The notes under the pieces are model-generated. The model did no database searches and was not told where the DNA came from. It saw nothing but the letters and a program-made list of their open reading frames with translations. From contig JBAUWF010000090.1 of assembly GCA_049583635.1 (NCBI GenBank), forward strand, positions 62,001 through 126,000: 64,000 nucleotides of DNA. Reading direction: 5' to 3'. Origin of the DNA: Dokdonella_A sp049583635 (GTDB taxonomy: Bacteria; Pseudomonadota; Gammaproteobacteria; Xanthomonadales; Rhodanobacteraceae). The position numbers were made by a program, and so were the translations under genes. Positions 45,231-54,046 of this stretch are shown in pieces. Position 1 is the stretch's first letter, and every line of letters starts with the position of its first letter.

Positions 45231-46019
45231 CTAGCGCCGTCGCTCCAGCGCGGAGATTCGCGCCGCGCTCTCCACTGTGCCGGCGACGGCATCTTCGGCC
45301 CATAGCGCGAGGCCGCGCAGTACCAGATCATGACGGCGTTCGGCACGCGGCACGAGGGACGCGAGTTCTTCACCACCACCACCGGTCAGGATGGTGGCCA
45401 CTTCGGTGCACAGCCGCTGTACGCTGACGCGCTGGAAGCGCTCGATCAGAGCAACCGCAGCCAGCAGCGAGCCGCTGTGCAACGCATCGGCCGTGTTGTC
45501 GGCAAACTCACACAACCGACCCGGTGCTTCGATAACGCGAGCGGTCGCTCCGGTCACCGCATCGCGCGCCAATGTCGGGCTGGCTGTGATCAAGCCGCCC
45601 AAGTGGCAGCCGTTGGCGTCGATTGCGTCAAGCGTCAAGGCGGTGCCGACGCTGACGAGAATTTGCGCACGCGGCGTTTCTGCGTGCAAGGCAGCCAGCG
45701 CCATGAAGCGATCGATACCGAGCCGCTGCGCCGTGGTGTAAGCGTTGCGAATGCCGAGCGCCGAGCGTTGACTGCGCAGGAATTCCGGCACCACGCCGAA
45801 TCGCTCGCGTGCGAATTCGGCCAGATCCGCCTCGCGCTCCGAGGTGATGACGCTGGCAACGAAAATGGCGTCCGGCCTCGGCAATGCCGACCAATTGCTG
45901 CCGAGCGCTTCGGCGAGCGGAATGCCGGCGTGCGCGAACACACCCCCCGGCGCGAATCGCTGATGATCGACCGTTGCCCATTTCAGACGGCTGTTGCCGA
46001 GGTCCACTAACAATTTCAT
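45231..46019 (-). CDS. coaX: Type III pantothenate kinase
   Basis: CoaX phosphorylates pantothenate, the first step in coenzyme A synthesis, and unlike CoaA does not need feedback by CoA. The 262-residue product has the ASKHA nucleotide motif LLVDLGNSRLKWATV, the GIDRFMALAA segment, SVGTALTLDAID and a C-terminal LTGGGGEELA. Its ATG at 46019 overlaps the birA stop by 4 bases (ATGA), so translation is coupled to birA. The SPOR gene follows after 40 bases. Confidence 0.95.
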   Translation of the reverse strand: MKLLVDLGNSRLKWATVDHQRFAPGGVFAHAGIPLAEALGSNWSALPRPDAIFVASVITSEREADLAEFARERFGVVPEFLRSQRSALGIRNAYTTAQRLGIDRFMALAALHAETPRAQILVSVGTALTLDAIDANGCHLGGLITASPTLARDAVTGATARVIEAPGRLCEFADNTADALHSGSLLAAVALIERFQRVSVQRLCTEVATILTGGGGEELASLVPRAERRHDLVLRGLALWAEDAVAGTVESAARISALERRR

Positions 46020-47038
46020 TCGATATCCCGCACGCTGACCGTGCCCGCATCCACGCTGAATACGCCGTTGCCGTCTTCCACACGCAGTGCGCCGCGCGCA
46101 TCGATACCACAGGCGACCCCTTCGCGCATCGCCCCCGGCCCGCATACGCGCACGCGTTTGCCGGCCAGTGCATCGTAGCGCGCATATTCGGCGGAAAACG
46201 CCGCAAGCCCTTTGTTGGCAAAAATTTCGAGTGCGTCGATCAAGCGCCGCAACAACGCCGCAGCCATGCGATTACGCTCCGGAACACCGTCAGGAGCGAG
46301 CGCTGCAAGATCGATACATGGCTGATCTATAGCCGCCGTGTCGTTGAGGCGAACGTTGAGCCCGACCCCGATTACCGCGTGGCACGGCCCGAGTGCATCC
46401 CCTCCGAGTTCGATCAGAATGCCGGCAAGTTTGCGCTGACCCGCGACAATATCGTTCGGCCACTTGAGCCGGACGGAATCCACGCCCACGTCGGCGAGTG
46501 CGCGCACGACGGCCAAGCCGGCCGCCACGCTCAGGCCCGCGAGTGCCGCGATCGACAGATCGAACCGCTTCAGCAACGACAACGCCAAGCCGCCGCATAA
46601 CGGCAGGTGCCAGGCGCGACCGCACCGGCCGCGGCCGGCGATCTGGATTTCTGCGAGACATGCCAGCCTGTCGGGCGCACCCTGCGCGGCGAGACGCAGC
46701 AGCTCGCTGTTGGTCGAGTCGATGTGCCAATGCACGTGAAGACCGCCCAGAGATGCACCGCGTGCCGACGTGCAGCGCGCGAACTCAGCGGCGACCGTTC
46801 TCGGGTCAAGCAGGTCGACCGGTGCCGACAAGCGGTAGCCACGGCCGCTTTCGGCGACGATCGGCACGCCTGAAGCGCGCAAGCGTTCAATCTGTTTCCA
46901 GACTGCGGCGCGTGTGACGCCGAGCCTTCGCGCCAGCGCGCTGCCGGATATCACGCGATCGGCCGCCAGTTCAGCGAGCACGACGCACGATACCGGCGGG
47001 GCGGCAATGGATGGGGCAGCGGGCAAAACGGTCTGCAT
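46016..47038 (-). CDS. birA: Bifunctional biotin-protein ligase / biotin operon repressor
   Basis: BirA attaches biotin to acetyl-CoA carboxylase and, with its DNA-binding domain, represses biotin genes. The 340-residue product has an N-terminal winged helix (about 20-80: ISGSALARRLGVTRAAVWKQIERLR), then the catalytic domain with the GRGRCGRAW glycine loop, KWPNDIVAGQRKLAGIL, and the C-terminal SH3-like domain. The complete HTH suggests it is a class II (regulatory) BirA. The ATG at 47038 starts just before the winged helix. It heads the birA-coaX-SPOR operon. Confidence 0.95.
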   Translation of the reverse strand: MQTVLPAAPSIAAPPVSCVVLAELAADRVISGSALARRLGVTRAAVWKQIERLRASGVPIVAESGRGYRLSAPVDLLDPRTVAAEFARCTSARGASLGGLHVHWHIDSTNSELLRLAAQGAPDRLACLAEIQIAGRGRCGRAWHLPLCGGLALSLLKRFDLSIAALAGLSVAAGLAVVRALADVGVDSVRLKWPNDIVAGQRKLAGILIELGGDALGPCHAVIGVGLNVRLNDTAAIDQPCIDLAALAPDGVPERNRMAAALLRRLIDALEIFANKGLAAFSAEYARYDALAGKRVRVCGPGAMREGVACGIDARGALRVEDGNGVFSVDAGTVSVRDIE

Positions 47039-47481
47039 CGGTTTGCATCGACGAGGGCACACTGTACCGCACGGGCGCTTCCAGCACGGTCGTGCGCCTG
47101 TTCCGTGTTGCGCGAAGGTCTACCGAACCGTTGCGCGGCTGCGGCTTTGTCGGGAATGACAATCCTTCACATGTCAGGAGCGACGGTTCGGGCGCATATG
47201 CGTATCTCCCGAATTCAGCGCCCGGGCGTGCTCGATCTTGCAGCGCGGCTGTTTCCGGAACGCTGTCCGCTAGTGTCCGGTTTTTTGTCCGGCGGACGAA
47301 GGACATGCCGATTGTTCGCGCTGCAAGTCCGCCAGATGGTGCTCTCGTCGCTGGCATGATCGATGCTAAAAGCCTTTGCTATAGGCTGGATGGCCGGCCA
47401 CGGGTGGAGCCGAGAGGCGGATCGTGCGAGCATGGGCGCCTGCCCCGGCCCATCGTGACCATCGAAACCGGGAGTCCCACG
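47039..47481. other. Divergent intergenic region upstream of birA
   Basis: This 443-base region between birA and the small exported protein must contain both promoters. It shows no convincing gene, tRNA or riboswitch: the frames crossing it lack start signals and recognisable content. A stretch CGGTTTTTTGTCCGGCGG near 47278 has no clear stem. I see no biotin operator that I can recognise. Confidence 0.5.
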
Positions 47482-47895
47482 ATGAAAAAATGGCCCATTG
47501 CTCTGGTGGCCTTCACGGCTGCGCTTTTGGCGCCGGTCATCCATGCCGGTCAGTTGTCGCTGAATGCCGGATTTGCCCTGGCGCAGAATTCCGACGGGGG
47601 TGAGGGCGGTTCCAGCGTTGCGCGCATGCACCCGAAGGTACTGGACGACGCGCGGTTGCCGGCCCACCTCGACGTTGCGGGCGACGCGGGTTACCTGCGT
47701 GGCGTGGGCGATGGCGCCGTCATCACGCCGCCGGATGTCGACAACGCTTCCAAGCCGGCCATGGCGACGGCGGCCAACGCACTCGATCCCGCAGTTGGCT
47801 TCCAGCGTCACGCTGCACATCCGCAGGCACCGGACCACCCAAAAACCGCCGACTTCCACCGCTGGCAATCCCTGGTGCCGGGCGCTATAAAGTAG
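47482..47895 (+). CDS. Small exported protein of unknown function
   Basis: The 137-residue product has a signal peptide (KKWPIALVAFTAALLAPVIHA). The mature part is rich in Ala, Asp and Gly, with an NSDGGEGGSS stretch and no recognisable domain; it has many acidic and histidine residues near the end (HAAHPQAPDHPKTADFHRW). GGAG lies 8 bases before the ATG at 47482. It lies 216 bases upstream of the C25 peptidase in the same direction and may be co-transcribed; no link is proven. Confidence 0.6.
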   Translation: MKKWPIALVAFTAALLAPVIHAGQLSLNAGFALAQNSDGGEGGSSVARMHPKVLDDARLPAHLDVAGDAGYLRGVGDGAVITPPDVDNASKPAMATAANALDPAVGFQRHAAHPQAPDHPKTADFHRWQSLVPGAIK

Positions 47896-48111
47896 TGGGC
47901 GATCACGTAGCGTCAGGCATCCCTGCCCAATCGAAGCTGGACTCGTACCCCCGTCGAGGGCAGATCTCAAAACAAGACGCGGCTGCACATTCGACGGCTT
48001 CGCGGTAGCGGCTCGCCGCAGGCTCAGTTGCGACAACCGAGCATGGACGGTAGCCTGCGCAGTGATCTTCTCCCTTGACGCGCCGAACGGCGGCGTCACT
48101 TCCCGATTTTC

Positions 48112-50898
48112 ATGACCCGACAGTACCTGTTTCGTCTCACAGCGCTTGCCCTGTGTGCGCTACCCGCATCGGTTTTCGCTTGCGGCGGGCGGCTTCATAT
48201 CGAACTCGCGAATGCTGGTGTATACACGCTCGACTACGATGCCGTCGTCGCCCGGCAACCGGATCTCGCCGACTGCACGGCAGCCGAGCTGCGTCTCGCA
48301 CAGAATGGAAAGGAGGTTCCGATCCGCATCGTCGGCGCCAGCGACGGCAGGTTCGCCCCCGGCGCCCGCATCGAATGGATCGGACATCGGCTGCACGGTC
48401 CGGAAAGCTGGTACGACGCCTACAGCACAAACAATGTGTACATGCTCGGTGCGGGGGCCGGTCCGCATGCGCGCATAAGCGATCTGCAGGCACCCGCGAC
48501 GACGCCGAAGTCGACGGCAACGCTCCGACGCGATCTGCACCTGGAGCAGGAAAACCTCATGATCCGGCTCGATCAGTTTCAGCAGAAACCCGGCGAAGAG
48601 CCCGATGTCTGGCAGTGGGCCAAACTGACCCAGGTCGATCCCAAGCCGTTCAGCACCACATTCGATCTGCCCGATCTCGCCGCGCGCGGACCCGCGGTGA
48701 AACTGACCCTCGATTTTCGCGGATTGTCCGATCTGGGTGCCTCGGCCAAGCATGCCAAGCCACTCGATCACACGATCGAGATACGCCTCAACGGCAAGCC
48801 GCTTCCGAAGCTGGCTTGGGACGGCCGCGACGAAATACGTCGCGATTTCATGCTGCCGGCGACCTCGCTCAAGACGCACGGCAACACGCTGAGCCTCGAC
48901 GTCCCAAAACGCGCGTTGCCATGGAAGTCCGCCAGCTCGATCGTCGATGTGATCATGTTCAACTGGCTCGATGTTGCATACCCGGTCGACGGCTCGTTCG
49001 TCGCTGACGGCCCGCCGCTCCGCGTCGGCACCGGCGCGACCGGAGCCATCGAACTGGCCTCGACATCGGTCAGCAAACCGGTGTTGTACGGTGACGATGG
49101 TCACCGCCGACGCGGGCACGCTCTTGGCCACGGCCGCTACGCATTTGCGCCGGCACCCGCCGGCGTGGAGCTGTATCCGGTCGGGGACACACCGAGACAC
49201 AAACCCGACGCCCTGCGTGCCGTCACCGACGTCGACTGGCACCATCCCGCCCGCGGTTACGACTACCTGATCGTGAGCCACCCGAGCCTGATCGACGCAA
49301 CTCGTCCGCTGGCCGAATTCCATCGTCGCCGCGGCCACACTGTTGCGATCCTTGACGTCAACCAGGTTTACGACGAATTCAATCACGGTATCGACCATCC
49401 ACAGGCGATCCGCAATCTGGTCGACTATGCCTACCACCACTGGCCCGCACCGCGTCCGCGTTTCCTGCTGCTGGTCGGTGATGCGAGTTTCGATATCCGT
49501 CACACAACCTACAACGACCTTGCCTACGAGAAATTCGCCGGCAACACGGCCGGTGAAGTGGCCGTGCCGCACGGCTTTCTCGCCGTGCCGGGCACACCGT
49601 ACGCAGATGTTCCGGGCAAACTCGCCGATCGCAACTTGATTCCGACTTGGCAGTTTCCGTCAGCGGAAGGCCAGTCGGCGAGTGATAACTGGTACGGAGC
49701 AGTGGTGACCGGTGACTATCATCCGGTCGTTGCGGTCGGTCGCTTCCCCGTGGTCAAGCCGGCCGAGGTCAGTGCGATCGTGCGCAAGACGATTGATTAT
49801 CTGAGCAAGCCGCAACTGGGTTCGTGGCGGCGCGATGTCATGTTCATCACCGATGAGAACGACTATTTCAAGAAAGCATCCGATGCGATTGCCGCGAACC
49901 TCGGGGCCGAGGGCTTTGCCGCGGACAAGGTCTACGCGAGTGCTGCCGAAAAGGACAACCTTGCGCACCAAAGCGCGATTCGCGAAGGCCTCGACGATGG
50001 ACGCCTGCTGGTCCATTTTATCGGGCACGGCGGTCGTTACATCTGGCGCACCGGGCCGCCGGATCTGCGCAAGAACCACGATCTGTTCACCCTCAAGGAC
50101 GTTTCCTCGCTGCGTAACGGCGCACACCTGCCGATGGTGCTGTCGATGACCTGTTACTCGGCCCCGTTCGACAATCCGACCGAGGATTCGATCGGCGAGC
50201 GCTTCCTGCGCGAGCCGGACAGGGGCGCGATCGCGGTGTTCGCGGCGTCGTGGCGCAACGCACCATCGCCCAACTTCAGCAAGACGCTGGTCGAAGAGCT
50301 GCTCAAACCCGGCGCCACGATCGGCGAAGCCATCGTGCGCGCAAAAAGCTCGATCCAGAATCGAACGCTGGTTGAGATGTACAACCTGCTCGGCGACCCG
50401 GCCGTTGTGCTCGAACGCCCGCGCGACGAGGCACGGCTTGCGCTCGACGACGACCATTGGAATCCGGGTGTGATGGTAAATCTGCCGGAATCGCGTTTTG
50501 CCGGTTCGCTGACGGTGAATTGGCTGGATGACAAGGGGATCACCCTGCTGTCGCGGCACTATCGCGTCGGCACGCCGCGGTTTCGGCTGGATGTTCCGTC
50601 GCTGCCGGATGGCCGCCCGGCCGAGGTGCGCATTTATGCCGCCAGCCCGACCAGCGGTCACGATGCGATCGGCGCGCTGGCTCTCGCCTCGCCGGTGAAG
50701 CCCGCATGGACTACCGAACTGGCGGCTTGGTGGCGAGATTTGACCCGGCCGACGTACAAGCCGGCGGCGTGGACCGCCGACACGGTAAGCCGCTCCGGGT
50801 TCGAAAGCGGCGAGACGCGGCCTTCGCAGTCGGCTGCGACGAGTGTGTCGACCGCTGGCCGCGCAGCCGCGGCGCGAGTCGCGGTCGATCCGCACTGA
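48112..50898 (+). CDS. Gingipain-like peptidase C25 family protein
   Basis: The 928-residue product has a signal peptide (LTALALCALPASVFACG), an N-terminal beta-rich region (about 20-370), and a caspase-like C25 catalytic domain (about 380-770) starting at GYDYLIVSHPSLIDA with the Rossmann-like RPRFLLLVGDASFD. The likely catalytic dyad is His639 in FIGHGG and Cys681 in LSMTCYS. The C-terminal 150 residues (about 780-928) contain an Ig-like segment (SLPDGRPAEVRIYAAS) and a Ser/Ala-rich tail. It lacks the cysteine-free C-terminal sorting domain that T9SS cargo of Bacteroidetes have, so it probably leaves the inner membrane by Sec only. UbiA follows after 3 bases. Confidence 0.85.
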   Translation: MTRQYLFRLTALALCALPASVFACGGRLHIELANAGVYTLDYDAVVARQPDLADCTAAELRLAQNGKEVPIRIVGASDGRFAPGARIEWIGHRLHGPESWYDAYSTNNVYMLGAGAGPHARISDLQAPATTPKSTATLRRDLHLEQENLMIRLDQFQQKPGEEPDVWQWAKLTQVDPKPFSTTFDLPDLAARGPAVKLTLDFRGLSDLGASAKHAKPLDHTIEIRLNGKPLPKLAWDGRDEIRRDFMLPATSLKTHGNTLSLDVPKRALPWKSASSIVDVIMFNWLDVAYPVDGSFVADGPPLRVGTGATGAIELASTSVSKPVLYGDDGHRRRGHALGHGRYAFAPAPAGVELYPVGDTPRHKPDALRAVTDVDWHHPARGYDYLIVSHPSLIDATRPLAEFHRRRGHTVAILDVNQVYDEFNHGIDHPQAIRNLVDYAYHHWPAPRPRFLLLVGDASFDIRHTTYNDLAYEKFAGNTAGEVAVPHGFLAVPGTPYADVPGKLADRNLIPTWQFPSAEGQSASDNWYGAVVTGDYHPVVAVGRFPVVKPAEVSAIVRKTIDYLSKPQLGSWRRDVMFITDENDYFKKASDAIAANLGAEGFAADKVYASAAEKDNLAHQSAIREGLDDGRLLVHFIGHGGRYIWRTGPPDLRKNHDLFTLKDVSSLRNGAHLPMVLSMTCYSAPFDNPTEDSIGERFLREPDRGAIAVFAASWRNAPSPNFSKTLVEELLKPGATIGEAIVRAKSSIQNRTLVEMYNLLGDPAVVLERPRDEARLALDDDHWNPGVMVNLPESRFAGSLTVNWLDDKGITLLSRHYRVGTPRFRLDVPSLPDGRPAEVRIYAASPTSGHDAIGALALASPVKPAWTTELAAWWRDLTRPTYKPAAWTADTVSRSGFESGETRPSQSAATSVSTAGRAAAARVAVDPH

Positions 50899-50901
50899 CA
50901 C

Positions 50902-51765
50902 ATGTCTGCGCGTGCGCTGATCGAGCTGGCGCGCCCGGCGCAATGGATCAAGAACGGTTTCGTGCTGCTGCCGATAATCTTCGCGCAGGCGCTGTTCGAC
51001 GGCCCCGCCCTCGGCGGGGCGTTGCTTGCAACATTCGCGTTCTGCCTTGCCTCATCGGGAGTCTATGCCGGCAATGACGCGTTCGATGCCGAGCGCGATC
51101 GACGCCATCCGGACAAATGCCGTCGCCCGGTTGCGCGCGACGCCGTGACACATAGCGACGCGGTGCTGTTCGCCGCCGCGCTCGCGACGCTGGCGCTCAT
51201 CGTCGCGACATTCGATGGTGGTGACCTTGTCGCGGTACTGCTGTGCTATTTGCTGCTGCAGGCGGCTTACACCTTCGTACTCAAACGGGTGGCCTATCTA
51301 GACGCGGCGGTGGTCGCTGCCGGGTTTGTCTTGCGCATCGTTGCCGGTGGTGTCGGTGCAGGCGTGCCGTTGACACCGTGGATCGTGGTGATGGGGTTTC
51401 TTCTGGCCCTGCTGCTCGCGCTCGGCAAGCGCCACGGCGATCTGGTGCACGCGACCGACCCCAGCGCGCGCGCGGCAGGGGGTTATCGGCGACTGCCGCT
51501 GGAATGGGTGCTGGCCGCGGTCGGCGGCGCGACCGTATCTGCCTATGTGTTGTATACCTTGTCGCCCGAGGTTCTGGCCCGACACGGCCATCATCCATTG
51601 ATTTTTTCGACGCCGTGGGTCGCAATCGGGCTGCTGCGCTATTTTTCTCTGGTGTTGCGCCGTGGCGCCGGCGGCGACCCGAGTCGACTTGCACTCAGCG
51701 ATCCGATCCTGTTGCTGGCGGTCGGCGGTTGGCTGATGACGCTCGGGGTGGTTCTTTATCGCTAG
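50902..51765 (+). CDS. UbiA-family prenyltransferase, decaprenyl-phosphate phosphoribosyltransferase-like
   Basis: The 287-residue product has about eight membrane spans and the Asp-rich catalytic motif GNDAFDAERDRRHPDKCRRPVA, close to the ND-x2-D-x3-D-x2-HP-x-K pattern of DPPR synthases (the Rv3806c type), which add phosphoribose to a polyprenyl phosphate on the way to decaprenylphosphoryl-arabinose. A second Asp-containing loop (ALGKRHGDLVHAT) is also present. The ATG at 50902 lies 3 bases after the C25 peptidase stop. Arabinose-making partners (dprE1/dprE2) are not in the window, so a role in the nearby polysaccharide operon, which is convergent, is only inferred. Confidence 0.85.
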   Translation: MSARALIELARPAQWIKNGFVLLPIIFAQALFDGPALGGALLATFAFCLASSGVYAGNDAFDAERDRRHPDKCRRPVARDAVTHSDAVLFAAALATLALIVATFDGGDLVAVLLCYLLLQAAYTFVLKRVAYLDAAVVAAGFVLRIVAGGVGAGVPLTPWIVVMGFLLALLLALGKRHGDLVHATDPSARAAGGYRRLPLEWVLAAVGGATVSAYVLYTLSPEVLARHGHHPLIFSTPWVAIGLLRYFSLVLRRGAGGDPSRLALSDPILLLAVGGWLMTLGVVLYR

Positions 51766-51846
51766 CGGTGCTGTCGCAGGGTTGCGTTCGCCGCCGAGGC
51801 GATCTGAACCCGTGAACAGCATCGCATCAGGCGGGAGGACCGAAAA

Positions 51847-52986
51847 TCAAGGAGCGCATTCGCGGTATGCCGCGACCGTCGCATCAACACAACGTGACCA
51901 GGTGAACTGTCGGGCGCGTTGGATGCCGGCCGTCGCTGCATCGTGTCGCCAGGTTTCATCTTCGAGCAGGCGTGCGAGACCGTCGCGCAATGCCTCTTCG
52001 TCGAGCGGATCGACCGTCAACGCGACATCGCCCGCGACTTCCGGCAAGGAAGAGACATTCGAGGTCAACACCGGCACGCCGCTTGCCATCGCTTCGAGTA
52101 CCGGCAGGCCGAAGCCTTCGTAAAGCGATGGAAACGCGAAGGCACCGGCGCCGGCGTAGATCAGTGGAAGTTCGTCCTCGGCGACATAGCCGAGACGGCG
52201 AACGCCGGCGTTTGCTTCGAGTGGTGCGAACGCGCGTTCGAGTTCGGCGTTGAGCCAGCCGCGCGCACCCACGATGACCAACGGTTTTCGAGCGCGCAGC
52301 GACGAGGGTAACTCGGCGTAGGCACGCGCGAGTCGCACGAGATTCTTGCGCGGCTCCTGGGTTGCGACCACGAGCAGATAGGCGCCATGCGTCAGCTGGT
52401 GCCGTGCCAGCGCCGCGGCCGATTCCCCGGTTCCGCGCGGGTGGAATGCCGTATCCACGCCGAGCGGCACGACGCGCAGCTTGGCCCGCGGCACGGCAAG
52501 CTTGTCGATCAACTCATCGGCGATGAAGCGCGAATCGGTCAGCACGATCGACGCGCGTTCGAACGTGCGTGGCAGGTGGCGCTCAAGGAAGCGCACGCGC
52601 TCGAACGGGTGTGTCTCGGGATAGTTCAGCCAGGACAAATCATGCACGGTGGTCAATGCCGGGCCATCGAACGGCATCAAGACGTAGTTCGGCGTGTGCA
52701 GCAGCCAGCCGGAAAGGCGCCGCGTGTGCGCGCGGAACAAGGCGCCGCGCAATTGCGTGTAGGCCTCGAGCGCGAAACTCTTGAACGGCAGGTTTCTGCG
52801 CAACGTCGCGATGGTGCGATTGGCGCGCAGCGCCGCGTCCGGATCGTCCACCCAGCGGTAGGCCGAGTACAGCTTGAGCGCTTCGATGTCGGCATGGTTC
52901 ACCAGGCCGCGCGCGAGTTCCAGCGCGTAGCGGCCGATCCCAGTCAGCGGCGCGGTAATCGCATCGACATTGAAAATGACGCGCAT
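51847..52986 (-). CDS. Glycosyltransferase family 4 (GT1-like) protein
   Basis: The 379-residue product has the GT-B fold of GT4 enzymes: an N-terminal acceptor half starting IFNVDAITAPLTGIGRYALEL, and a C-terminal nucleotide-sugar half with VATQEPRKNL, and the E-x7-E motif in PSLYEGFGLPVLEAMASG. It probably uses GDP-mannose or a related sugar. The ATG at 52986 lies one base downstream of the dehydratase stop, and it is the last gene of the operon 59821-51847. The reported D/E residues of retaining enzymes are present. Confidence 0.9.
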   Translation of the reverse strand: MRVIFNVDAITAPLTGIGRYALELARGLVNHADIEALKLYSAYRWVDDPDAALRANRTIATLRRNLPFKSFALEAYTQLRGALFRAHTRRLSGWLLHTPNYVLMPFDGPALTTVHDLSWLNYPETHPFERVRFLERHLPRTFERASIVLTDSRFIADELIDKLAVPRAKLRVVPLGVDTAFHPRGTGESAAALARHQLTHGAYLLVVATQEPRKNLVRLARAYAELPSSLRARKPLVIVGARGWLNAELERAFAPLEANAGVRRLGYVAEDELPLIYAGAGAFAFPSLYEGFGLPVLEAMASGVPVLTSNVSSLPEVAGDVALTVDPLDEEALRDGLARLLEDETWRHDAATAGIQRARQFTWSRCVDATVAAYRECAP

Positions 52987-52987
52987 C

Positions 52988-54046
52988 TCAGACCGCAGGT
53001 CGTTGCAGCGGAGGTTCCCCACGTTCGCGCGCAACATCGGCGAGTACCATACGCTGCGCGATCCCGGCGACATCGACGCTTGCTACCAAGTCGAGTTCGC
53101 GGCGCGCCTTGCCGGCATCGCCGATCAGCAGGTCCCTGTCGTGCGCGCGCCGCAATGCCGGATCGGCGCATACGCGTACGCTATTGCCGCCGCGTTCGAT
53201 GCCGACTTCGTCGCAACCCGTGCCCTGCCAATCGAGTGCGATATCGACCGCTGCGAACGCGCAGGTTGCGAATTCGCGAATACTCGTCGCAAAACCCGTC
53301 GCCAGCACGAAATCGCCAGGTTCGACGCGCTGTACGAGCCGGATCATGGCGTCGACGTAGTCCGGCGCGTAGCCAAAGTCGCGCTGCGCGTCGAGATTGC
53401 CCAGGCGTACCGACTGCGCCCGCCCGAGTGCGATGCGCGCGACCGCACGAGAGATCTTGCGTGTAACGAATGTCTCACCCCGCAGTTCGGATTCGTGGTT
53501 GAACAAGATCGCGCTGCTGGCAGCCAGGTCGAAGGTTGCGCGCCAGCTGCCGACCGCCCGGTGCGCCATCAGTTTGGACAGGCCGTACGGATGGTCGGGA
53601 ACGAGCGGCGTGCTTTCGTCGCACGGAGTGGATGTACAAGTGGCGAACATCTGTGCGCTGGACGCGATCACGGCATGTGCGGTCGGCGTCTCGTGGCGCA
53701 TCGCTTCGAGCAGATTCAGGGACGACAGACCGTTCGCTGCGATGGTTCCGAGCGGATCGTCAAGGCTTTCGGCGACACTCGATTGCCCGGCCAGATGAAA
53801 TATTGCATCGGTTCCGGTTTCGGCCAGCAGGCGGTGGCAGGCATCGGCATCGAGCAGATCCAGCGCATGCAGGTGCAAGCGTTGGTGACCGGCGATGCCG
53901 AGTTCGTCGAGGCGCCATGGATCGAGGCGTGCCGGCCGATGCGTGCCGCTGACGCGCACCCCCGCCGCGAGCAGGCGAGCCGCGAGCCATGCACCATCCT
54001 GACCGCTGATGCCCGTAATCAACGCATGTCGAAAACGGGCGGTCAC
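52988..54046 (-). CDS. GDP-mannose 4,6-dehydratase-like SDR enzyme with altered active site
   Basis: The 352-residue product is an extended SDR enzyme with NAD(P)-binding ALITGISGQDGAWLA at the N terminus. Family-specific GMD segments are ILFNHESELRGETFVTRKIS and LGNLDAQRDFGYAPDYVDAM. Catalytic Tyr154 and Lys158 are present (HPYGLSKLM). Where GMD has Thr-x-Glu (STSELY), this protein has SSAQMF: Thr becomes Ser130 and the Glu that acts as base becomes Gln132. It may therefore be an epimerase or reductase on a GDP-sugar rather than a true dehydratase. The GTG at 54046 overlaps the previous stop by 4 bases (GTGA). Confidence 0.88.
   Translation of the reverse strand: MTARFRHALITGISGQDGAWLAARLLAAGVRVSGTHRPARLDPWRLDELGIAGHQRLHLHALDLLDADACHRLLAETGTDAIFHLAGQSSVAESLDDPLGTIAANGLSSLNLLEAMRHETPTAHAVIASSAQMFATCTSTPCDESTPLVPDHPYGLSKLMAHRAVGSWRATFDLAASSAILFNHESELRGETFVTRKISRAVARIALGRAQSVRLGNLDAQRDFGYAPDYVDAMIRLVQRVEPGDFVLATGFATSIREFATCAFAAVDIALDWQGTGCDEVGIERGGNSVRVCADPALRRAHDRDLLIGDAGKARRELDLVASVDVAGIAQRMVLADVARERGEPPLQRPAV

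Noticed and set aside
48160..49572. 470-residue ORF opposite the C25 peptidase
   Set aside because: Same antisense effect; no ribosome binding site and no family resemblance.
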